Positions 1 through 5,326 of a stretch of DNA of 9,863 bases are shown here, one piece after another. The stretch's first letter is position 1. Each line of letters opens with the position of its first letter. Source of the stretch: an uncultured Rhodocyclaceae bacterium. GTDB lineage: Bacteria; Pseudomonadota; Gammaproteobacteria; Burkholderiales; Rhodocyclaceae. The notes under the pieces were generated by a model. That model made no database searches, was not told the origin of the DNA, and saw only the letters and a program-made list of their open reading frames with translations. A program made the translations under genes and the position numbers. Where the stretch lies: assembly GCA_903930805.1 (NCBI GenBank), contig CAIYZZ010000394.1, positions 1-9,863 of the forward strand, in the 5' to 3' direction.

Positions 1-481
1 CGTCGGCCGAAGAAGCCTCGTCCGCCACGGGAGCAGGCATGGCGGCTTTGGCCGCTACGGCTGAAGCCGCGCGAGGCTGCTTGGGTCTGATCAGATAAAA
101 CTGGACACTGGATAGCTGGCTATTGGCAATCTCCAGCATCCTCTCGATCGGTTGATCGCTGTCGTTACGCAAGGTCAGGCGGGACCAGTAAGCGGAGCCG
201 TCATCGCCAAAGCGCAGTACCCCCAGTTTGGACTCGCTGGACTTGAAGAGTTTTGCCACATGGGGGCTCTGAACGTCTGCCACCGTCAGATCCTTGCTGG
301 TATCGTGCAGGGTGACGAAATATTCATTCAGAGAAACTGGCGCCTGATCAATCCTGCTGGCATCGATTCCCTTGTCCTGGGCAAAGGCGCTGGCCACCAA
401 TAGCTGCAGGCCGCACAGGAGTACGAGGAAAATGGAAAGTGGGCTATGGCAAGTCCCGCAATGCGGCGCGTAAATATTCAT
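1..481 (-). CDS. 7TMR-DISM type membrane sensor, N-terminal part (cut by left window edge)
   Basis: The 160 complete codons visible here give the N-terminus of a secreted or membrane sensor. Residues 15-33 are strongly hydrophobic and end in SAFA-Q, a typical signal peptidase I site with cleavage after about residue 34. Residues 50-130 resemble the periplasmic 7TMR-DISMED2 domain: a GVLRFGDDGSAYWSRLTLRN segment, then LEIANSQLSSVQFYL. In this family the domain senses a ligand outside the inner membrane and is followed by seven membrane helices and a cytoplasmic output (GGDEF, histidine kinase or other); those parts lie outside the window, so the output is unknown. After residue 132 the sequence becomes rich in Ala, Pro and Lys, which looks like an insertion in the domain. 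The start at 481 has a purine-rich AGAAGAGAAA stretch upstream as a plausible ribosome binding site. The gene is divergent from the HD-GYP gene. The family call is fairly sure, the function is not. Confidence 0.72.
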   Translation of the reverse strand, partial: MNIYAPHCGTCHSPLSIFLVLLCGLQLLVASAFAQDKGIDASRIDQAPVSLNEYFVTLHDTSKDLTVADVQSPHVAKLFKSSESKLGVLRFGDDGSAYWSRLTLRNDSDQPIERMLEIANSQLSSVQFYLIRPKQPRAASAVAAKAAMPAPVADEASSAD

Positions 482-590
482 GAGATGTTTCTCTTCTCGT
501 GGCGGCAAGAATATCCGTTTCCTGACCATCATGCCATGGCATCACAAATGAACGGTCACGGCCAAGACCGGGCTCGCGACCTGAACGGGC

Positions 591-596
591 ATTATA
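591..596 (-). promoter_or_regulatory. Candidate -10 box for the 7TMR-DISM gene
   Basis: Read on the minus strand these bases are TATAAT, an exact match to the sigma70 -10 consensus, about 110 bases upstream of the minus-strand start at 481. The best -35 match, TTGATA, sits 21 bases further upstream, which is too far for a normal promoter. The inverted repeat at 609-629 overlaps that -35 area. An activator-dependent promoter is possible; chance is also possible. Confidence 0.28.
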
Positions 597-722
597 GGCT
601 TCCTAGCTAGTCAGAAATATCAACTGACTCAAGGCCCAGGCATTGACTGGAGACCATCCGGTAATGAGGCTAAACTCTCGTGACTTTTGCTAAGGTCTCG
701 GCCGGTCAGATTGACTTGTTAC

Positions 723-727
723 GGGAG
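723..727 (+). promoter_or_regulatory. Ribosome binding site fixing the HD-GYP gene start
   Basis: GGGAG lies 7 bases before the ATG at 735. This supports 735 as the true start rather than the in-frame upstream codon at 687, which would add 16 residues (MLRSRPVRLTCYGRYY) that are not part of a REC domain. Confidence 0.6.
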
Positions 728-734
728 ATATTAC

Positions 735-2894
735 ATGACAAACAAATCGCATGACACGAAGTACAAATCAACTATCCTGGTGGTGGACGACGTACCCCAG
801 AACCTGGCCTTGCTGGGTGACCTGCTTGAGGACGCTTACCGGGTGAAGTTTGCCAATAATGGAGAAAAGGCCTTACGCATTGCCGCGTCAGATGATCCTC
901 CGGACATCATTCTGCTCGATATCGTGATGCCGGAAATTGATGGATTTGAAGTTTGCCGTCGCCTGAAGGCCGACCCGGCGACCGCCGCCATTCCCGTTGT
1001 TTTCGTCACCTCGAAGACGGAAATAGAGGCTGAAGCGCAAGGCTTCTCTCTGGGGGCCGTCGATTACATCTCCAAACCAGTCAGTCCCCCCATACTACGG
1101 GCAAGGGTGCGAACCCATTTGCGACTGAAGCATTTCTCCGATGAACTCGATGAGACGGTAAAACTGCGCACCAAGGATCTTGTCACCGCTCAAGACAAGT
1201 TGGAGAACCTGATCAGGACGGGAGTGAATCTTGGGCGCGAACGCGACCGCATGGTGCTCCTGCGCAAGACCTTGTTCGGCGGCATAACGCTGCTCAATTG
1301 CGATGCCGGCACTCTCTACATTGCTACAGAGCGCAAGACTTTGCGCTTTGCCATGCGCACCAACAGCGATGAGGAATCCTCCTTCGAAATCCCCCTTTAT
1401 GACGAGAGCGGCGTACCGGTCGAGCGTTATATGGCAACCTGGTGCGCGTTGCACAACGAACCCATCATCGTTGATGACGTTTATGCGGAAACCCGCTTTG
1501 ACGTCTCCGGCGCCAAGAAGATGGATGCCGAAACCGGCTACCGCACCATCTCCATGCTGACCGTGCCGCTGAGCCCGCGCGAGGGCGAGGTGATTGGCGT
1601 GCTGCAATTTCTCAATGCCCTCGATCCGGAAAGCAGCGAGGTGATTCCGTTCCCGCCTGAACTAATACGCTTTGTCACCGCTATGGCCGCCCAGGCCGCC
1701 GTAGCACTGGACAACCACCAATTGATCGAGGCCCAGAAGGACTTAATGGATGCCATGATCATGTTGATCGCTGGTGCCATCGACACCAAGAGCCACTACA
1801 CCGGCGGTCACTGCGAACGCGTACCGGAACTGGGTCTCATGCTGGCGGAAGCCGCCTGCGCGATGACCGAGGGCCCGCTGGCCGATTTCAGTTTCAAGAC
1901 CGACGACGAGTGGCGCGAATTTCGGATCGGTGCCTGGCTGCACGACTGCGGCAAGGTGACTACCCCCGAGTATGTTGTCGACAAGGCCAGCAAGCTCGAG
2001 ACGCTGTACAACCGCATCCACGAGATACGCATGCGCTTTGAGGTGCTCTTGCGTGATGCGCGCATCAACCAGCTCGAGGCTATCGTCCAAGGCGCCGATG
2101 CGACCGCAGCACTGGCCCGCTACGAAGCCCGCAAGGCCCAACTGGCCGACGACTTCGCCTTCATCGCCGAATGCAATCTGGGTGGCGAGTTCATGGCCCC
2201 CGACAAGATCAAACGTCTGCAATGCATCGCCGAGGAAACTTGGCAGCGTCACTATGACGATCAGCTCGGCCTGGTTCCTGCGGAATTGAAGCGCTACACC
2301 GAGGAACCAGAAGCCCTGCCCGCGACCGAGAAGTTACTTGCCGACAAGCCGCATCATATTGTTCCGCGTACCGACAAGCGCAGCGTCGACCCGAAATGGG
2401 GCTTCAAGGTCGAGGTACCGGAGAATCTCTACAACCACGGTGAAATCTACAATCTCAGCATCGGGCGCGGCACTCTAACCGAGGAGGAGCGCTTCAAGAT
2501 CAACGAGCACGTCATGCAGAGCCTGATCATGCTCGAACAGTTGCCATTGCCGAAAAACATGAAGCGTGTGCCAGAGTATGCCGGCACCCACCATGAAACT
2601 CTGGTAGGCACCGGATATCCGAGGAAGCTGACCGGAACCGAGCTCTCCGTGCCAACACGCATCATGGCAATAGCCGACATCTTCGAGGCGCTTACCGCAT
2701 CCGACCGTCCGTATAAGAATGCCAAAACTCTTTCGGAATCGATCAAGACCCTCGCCTTCTTCAAGAAGGACAAGCATATCGACCCGGATCTGTTCGATCT
2801 TCTCCTTACCTCGGGCGTCTACAAACGTTATGCCGATAAATACCTCCTGCCCGAGCAGATAGATGAGGTGGATATAGGTAAATTTCTCAATTAG
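735..2894 (+). CDS. REC-GAF-HD-GYP response regulator, predicted cyclic-di-GMP phosphodiesterase
   Basis: This 719-residue cytoplasmic protein has three domains. Residues 12-130 form a receiver domain with acidic pair D18/D19, phospho-acceptor D62 (LLDIVMPEIDG), T92 and K114. Residues 135-175 look like a helical linker. Residues 175-330 form a GAF domain. Residues 335-700 form an HD-GYP domain: H359, H403-D404 (LHDCGK), K407, H592, H619-H620, G627-Y628-P629, D648, then R658-P659-Y660-K661. These include the expected metal ligands and argue for an active phosphodiesterase that degrades cyclic-di-GMP when signalled by phosphorylation and by the GAF ligand. The GYP motif reads HHETLVGTGYP, with V624 where Asp is usual. 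Between LHDCGK and the following helix there are about 170 residues instead of a few tens, so a charged, helical insertion (about 425-575) interrupts the domain. The cognate kinase is not in view. Start chosen at 735 from its ribosome binding site. Confidence 0.9.
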   Translation: MTNKSHDTKYKSTILVVDDVPQNLALLGDLLEDAYRVKFANNGEKALRIAASDDPPDIILLDIVMPEIDGFEVCRRLKADPATAAIPVVFVTSKTEIEAEAQGFSLGAVDYISKPVSPPILRARVRTHLRLKHFSDELDETVKLRTKDLVTAQDKLENLIRTGVNLGRERDRMVLLRKTLFGGITLLNCDAGTLYIATERKTLRFAMRTNSDEESSFEIPLYDESGVPVERYMATWCALHNEPIIVDDVYAETRFDVSGAKKMDAETGYRTISMLTVPLSPREGEVIGVLQFLNALDPESSEVIPFPPELIRFVTAMAAQAAVALDNHQLIEAQKDLMDAMIMLIAGAIDTKSHYTGGHCERVPELGLMLAEAACAMTEGPLADFSFKTDDEWREFRIGAWLHDCGKVTTPEYVVDKASKLETLYNRIHEIRMRFEVLLRDARINQLEAIVQGADATAALARYEARKAQLADDFAFIAECNLGGEFMAPDKIKRLQCIAEETWQRHYDDQLGLVPAELKRYTEEPEALPATEKLLADKPHHIVPRTDKRSVDPKWGFKVEVPENLYNHGEIYNLSIGRGTLTEEERFKINEHVMQSLIMLEQLPLPKNMKRVPEYAGTHHETLVGTGYPRKLTGTELSVPTRIMAIADIFEALTASDRPYKNAKTLSESIKTLAFFKKDKHIDPDLFDLLLTSGVYKRYADKYLLPEQIDEVDIGKFLN

Positions 2895-3000
2895 CACAAC
2901 GCCGTGGCATGGCGACACAACGCGTAAAGACCCTATTTTTTGAGTGGCGCATTCTGTTACATTGCGGTCTTCTCACAGTTTTGTATTGCGTGGTCATCCT

Positions 3001-3795
3001 ATGCCGCCATTGATCTCCGAAGACGACCTCAACTCAACCACGTCCGCAGCAAAACCTGTATCGTCCCCATTACCGCATGAGGATGCACAAAAACTGCCCT
3101 TGGAAAACCGGATTGATCAGGCCATTGAGGAAATGCGCCGCGCCGAAGTTGAGCTTAAGGCTGAAATCTTTCATCTCCGAACGGATATAGAGCGATCGTC
3201 GGCCCGCCTGAGAAAGACCACCATCGTTACTGGAATTTCCGTCATTGCCATTGTCATTGTGCTGGGTGTCGCTGGCGCCAACTCAGCGTTGCTTGCAAAT
3301 ATGAACGGAGCTTCTGAGTCAGGAAAACCAGACAGAAACTCCCCGGCAGAAGTGGCAAAGAAAATAGAAAAACTGGAACCCATGGTAGTAAAAGCGGAAG
3401 AAACGGCGAAACTGGCAGTCAGGCCGGATTGCGCAAACCTCCCGGCTGACATAAAAGTTAACGCTGTCGATTATTCGATTCAGTTCCAGGTCGGAAGTGC
3501 CAATATTTCGCCAACTTCGGAAGCTACTTTGGACAGCATTGCGAAAGATCTCTCACGAGTCCCCGATCGCTGTGTTCTGATCGAAGGGCACACCGACGCC
3601 ACGGGCAAAGCGGAGAAGAATATCGAGCTATCCAAGGACAGGGCTAACTCGGTAGTTGATTACATTGTGGAGAAGGCCGGTATTGATCGTGCCCGTCTGG
3701 TGCCCTTGGGCAAAGGTTCGAGCAACCCTATAACGGGCGTCGACCCGCGCGCCTCCCGGAATCGTCGGGTTGTTTTCAAGGTTGTCACCGGCTAA
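3001..3795 (+). CDS. Inner-membrane-anchored OmpA-family peptidoglycan-binding protein
   Basis: The 264-residue product has an unusual layout for an OmpA-like protein. A polar N-terminus (1-33) and a predicted helical or coiled-coil stretch (about 34-70) lie before a single membrane helix (about 74-98) that is preceded by positive residues (RLRK), so the N-terminus should be cytoplasmic. A periplasmic linker follows, then an OmpA C-terminal domain at about 155-262. The peptidoglycan-contacting pair is present: D199 in GHTD and R214 in LSKDRANSV, 15 residues apart as in E. coli OmpA (D271/R286), plus the ASRNRRV motif near the end. C144 and C191 might form a disulfide. The topology resembles MotB-like or TolR-like cell wall anchors rather than an outer membrane porin. 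The reading frame can also start at a GTG at 2944 (19 more residues); neither start has a clear ribosome binding site, and I prefer the ATG. It lies 106 bases after the HD-GYP gene, and co-transcription is possible. Confidence 0.82.
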   Translation: MPPLISEDDLNSTTSAAKPVSSPLPHEDAQKLPLENRIDQAIEEMRRAEVELKAEIFHLRTDIERSSARLRKTTIVTGISVIAIVIVLGVAGANSALLANMNGASESGKPDRNSPAEVAKKIEKLEPMVVKAEETAKLAVRPDCANLPADIKVNAVDYSIQFQVGSANISPTSEATLDSIAKDLSRVPDRCVLIEGHTDATGKAEKNIELSKDRANSVVDYIVEKAGIDRARLVPLGKGSSNPITGVDPRASRNRRVVFKVVTG

Positions 3796-3806
3796 AGGGC
3801 AACCGT

Positions 3807-3834
3807 TCGACACATGGGTCACCAAAAATATAAT
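3807..3834 (+). promoter_or_regulatory. Sigma70-like promoter of the isocitrate dehydrogenase gene
   Basis: TCGACA (3807-3812, 5 of 6 bases matching TTGACA) is followed after 16 bases by a perfect TATAAT (3829-3834). Transcription would start near 3841, giving a leader of about 17 bases that contains the ribosome binding site GGAG at 3847-3850, 7 bases before the ATG at 3858. This is the strongest promoter match in the window and suggests that the gene is transcribed independently of the OmpA gene. Confidence 0.65.
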
Positions 3835-3857
3835 TCATTCCAGAGTGGAGACTCATC

Positions 3858-4904
3858 ATGACAACCGATCGTAATGCACCCATCCCTGCGACACTGATCC
3901 CCGGGGATGGTATCGGACCGGAAATTACTGAAGCGACTCTTGCGGCCCTCGACGCACTCGGCGCCCCTTTCGTCTGGGATCGTCAGGTAGCGGGCGCTGC
4001 TGGCGTTACTGCTTGTGGCGACCCCCTTCCGCAGGCTTGCCTCGACAGCATTCGCTGCACGCAACTGGCACTGAAAGGGCCGCTGGAAACGCCCATCGGT
4101 GGTGGTTATCGGTCGTCGAACGTGCGCTTGCGCGAGGAGTTCAAACTCTACGCCAACCTGCGTCCGGCCAAGACCATCGTTCCCGGCGGTCGCTTCGACA
4201 ACATCGACCTGGTACTGGTGCGTGAGAACAATGAAGGTCTCTACATGGGCTACGAGCACTTCATCCCGATCGATGGCGACCCGCACGCCGTGGGCATGAG
4301 TACCGGCATCAACACGCGCCAGGGCTGCCGGCGCATCTGCCGCTTCGCCTTCGATTATGCGATCCGCAAGGGGCGCAAGAAGGTCACGGCGGTGCATAAA
4401 GCCAACATCATGAAGGCGCTGACCGGTATCTTCCTCGAGACTGCGCGCGAAATCTACGCCGCAGAGTACCAGGACAAGTTCATCTTCGAGGAAATCATCG
4501 TCGATGCTTGCGCCATGAAGCTGGTGATGAACCCATGGCAGTTTGACATGCTGGTGACCACCAACCTGTTCGGCGACATTCTCTCCGATGAGATCGCTGG
4601 CCTGGTCGGCGGCCTGGGCATGGCTCCCGGGGCCAATATTGGCGAGAACGCAGCCATTTTCGAGGCAGTGCACGGCTCGGCCCCGGATATCGCCGGCAAG
4701 GGTATTGCCAATCCGATCGCGCTCCTGCTGGCGGCGGCAATGATGCTCGACCATGTGGGTCGCGTCGATCTCGGCGACCGTCTGCGACTGGCGATCGATC
4801 AGACGCTGAATGTGGACAACGTCCGCACGGGCGACCTCGGTGGCACGGCGGGCACGCGGGAATTTACCGCAGCACTGGTCAAGCGTATCGGGGCAACGGG
4901 CTAG
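3858..4904 (+). CDS. icd: Isocitrate dehydrogenase, predicted NAD-dependent type
   Basis: The 348-residue product belongs to the isocitrate/isopropylmalate dehydrogenase family. It is predicted to oxidise and decarboxylate isocitrate to 2-oxoglutarate in the TCA cycle, in the cytoplasm. Family motifs appear in order: LIPGDGIGPE (13-22), the substrate loop SSNVRLREEFKLYANLRP (86-103) with Ser, Asn and two Arg ligands, RENNEGLYMGYEH (122-134) with the catalytic Tyr129, VHKANIMK with catalytic Lys181, and metal-binding acids at D216, D240 and D244 (NLFGDILSDE). The cofactor loop HGSAPDIAGKGIANP (272-286) has Asp-Ile where the NADP enzyme of E. coli has Lys-Tyr, which favours NAD. The length fits the short IDH3-like class rather than the roughly 416-residue E. 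coli enzyme. Homoisocitrate or isopropylmalate dehydrogenase are less likely because of the GLYxGxEH and SSN motifs. It ends convergent with the hicA-like gene, overlapping by 4 bases. Confidence 0.88.
   Translation: MTTDRNAPIPATLIPGDGIGPEITEATLAALDALGAPFVWDRQVAGAAGVTACGDPLPQACLDSIRCTQLALKGPLETPIGGGYRSSNVRLREEFKLYANLRPAKTIVPGGRFDNIDLVLVRENNEGLYMGYEHFIPIDGDPHAVGMSTGINTRQGCRRICRFAFDYAIRKGRKKVTAVHKANIMKALTGIFLETAREIYAAEYQDKFIFEEIIVDACAMKLVMNPWQFDMLVTTNLFGDILSDEIAGLVGGLGMAPGANIGENAAIFEAVHGSAPDIAGKGIANPIALLLAAAMMLDHVGRVDLGDRLRLAIDQTLNVDNVRTGDLGGTAGTREFTAALVKRIGATG
4901..4904. other. CTAG shared by two convergent stop codons
   Basis: The palindrome CTAG gives TAG on the plus strand (4902-4904, end of the isocitrate dehydrogenase gene) and TAG on the minus strand (4903-4901, end of the hicA-like gene). 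The two coding regions therefore overlap tail to tail by exactly four bases, with no room for an intergenic terminator. Confidence 0.9.
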
Positions 4905-5173
4905 CGCTTCTCGTAAGCTGACAGGCTTACCCCGGCGTGCGCCAGATGCTCTCGCAGTAGTTTGATGTCGCTTTTTGCACAGGTCGTGCTGTTGTGCGGG
5001 TGGTGCAGAAAGAACTCGACACGATTGAGAACGATGCGAAAACGCGCGCCATGGCCGCTTTCAACGGTTGCACCGAGGTGGTGGAGCAGCGACTCGACCT
5101 CGCGCCAATGGATATTGGCGCTCACCGGATCGGTGAAGATGGCATGGAGCAAGTGCGCATGCTTGTGGCTCAT
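4901..5173 (-). CDS. HicA-like mRNA interferase family protein, no HicB partner seen
   Basis: The 90-residue product matches the pattern of longer HicA-family proteins: LLHAIFTDPVSANIHWREVE (residues 8-27), then ESLLHHLGATVESG, a strand-rich middle FRIVLNRVEFFLHHPH (45-60) corresponding to the family's FHRPHP region, and a closing helix DIKLLREHLAHAGV. HicA toxins fold like a double-stranded RNA-binding domain and cut mRNA using a His in a G-S-H motif. Here that position reads GHGARF (40-45), so the usual catalytic His may be shifted or lost. HicA genes normally sit next to an antitoxin gene hicB. Downstream on this strand lies the end of the isocitrate dehydrogenase gene, and no HicB-like frame appears upstream, so it looks like an orphan. 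The only in-frame ATG is at 5173, without a clear ribosome binding site. Activity as a toxin is unproven; a domesticated RNA-binding or regulatory role is equally possible. Confidence 0.72.
   Translation of the reverse strand: MSHKHAHLLHAIFTDPVSANIHWREVESLLHHLGATVESGHGARFRIVLNRVEFFLHHPHNSTTCAKSDIKLLREHLAHAGVSLSAYEKR
4913..4930. repeat. Short inverted repeat just after the isocitrate dehydrogenase stop
   Basis: GTAAGC (4913-4918) and GCTTAC (4925-4930) form a 6-base stem with a 6-base loop, 8 bases after the TAG stop. No T-run follows on either strand, so it is a weak candidate at best for a transcription end or mRNA 3' end signal. It lies inside the last codons of the hicA-like gene. Confidence 0.3.
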
Positions 5174-5205
5174 GGGGGCGGCAACGGTAAAGTAGCTGAG
5201 GATGC

Positions 5206-5236
5206 ATGATAGAACTTTTGTACGAGTAGTTGTCCG
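5206..5236 (-). promoter_or_regulatory. Weak candidate promoter for the hicA-like gene
   Basis: On the minus strand TATCAT (5211-5206, 5 of 6 consensus bases) is preceded, after 19 bases, by CGGACA (5236-5231, 4 of 6). The spacing is longer than the ideal 17. It would leave a leader of about 25-30 bases before the ATG at 5173. No better pair was seen. Confidence 0.25.
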
Positions 5237-5253
5237 CCGTGGTGTCGCCGTGG

Positions 5254-5282
5254 TTGCCTGACATTTGCAAATCGTTTCTAAT
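5254..5282 (+). promoter_or_regulatory. Sigma70-like promoter of hemA with a palindrome in the spacer
   Basis: TTGCCT (5254-5259, 4 of 6) and TCTAAT (5277-5282, 5 of 6) are separated by exactly 17 bases. Transcription would start near 5289, about 38 bases before the hemA GTG. The spacer contains the perfect palindrome ATTTGCAAAT (5263-5272), well placed for a dimeric repressor, though no regulator is identified. Confidence 0.45.
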
Positions 5283-5326
5283 GACGGGCTTGGCTAACAG
5301 AAACTAACTATTCGGTCCAATATTTC

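Larger units (their letters stand above)
482..734. promoter_or_regulatory. Divergent intergenic region with palindromes
   Basis: This 253-base spacer separates two divergently transcribed signalling genes and must carry both promoters. It holds a perfect 12-base palindrome ATGCCATGGCAT at 531-542, a perfect 8-base palindrome CTAGCTAG at 603-610, and an inverted repeat AGTCAG (609-614) / CTGACT (624-629) with a 9-base loop. A perfect TATAAT lies on the minus strand at 591-596. I found no convincing -35/-10 pair on the plus strand: TTGACT at 643-648 has only a 13-base gap to TAATGA and a 22-base gap to TAAACT. I see no small gene here. Regulatory roles for the palindromes are inferred from position only. 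Confidence 0.4.

Noticed and set aside
152..403. 83-codon plus-strand frame near the left edge
   Set aside because: It is antisense to the 7TMR-DISM gene, which has a signal peptide and a domain match.
711..716. TTGACT as a -35 box for the HD-GYP gene
   Set aside because: A -10 box at normal spacing would fall on the ATG start codon itself.
687..734. Upstream start for the HD-GYP gene adding 16 residues
   Set aside because: The ATG at 735 has a GGGAG ribosome binding site at 7 bases and starts just before the receiver domain, while the extra residues match nothing.
2900..2941. Possible terminator after the HD-GYP gene (CGCC/GGCG repeat followed later by a T-run)
   Set aside because: The stem is only four base pairs and the T-run at 2936-2941 begins about 20 bases beyond it, so it does not look like an intrinsic terminator.
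3819..4754. Long 311-codon open frame on the minus strand opposite the isocitrate dehydrogenase gene
   Set aside because: It shows no recognisable domain and mirrors a GC-rich gene with a clear family assignment, so it is a shadow frame.
5061..5270. 69-codon minus-strand frame overlapping the start of the hicA-like gene
   Set aside because: It lies mostly out of frame over the hicA-like gene, has no recognisable family and does not resemble a HicB antitoxin.
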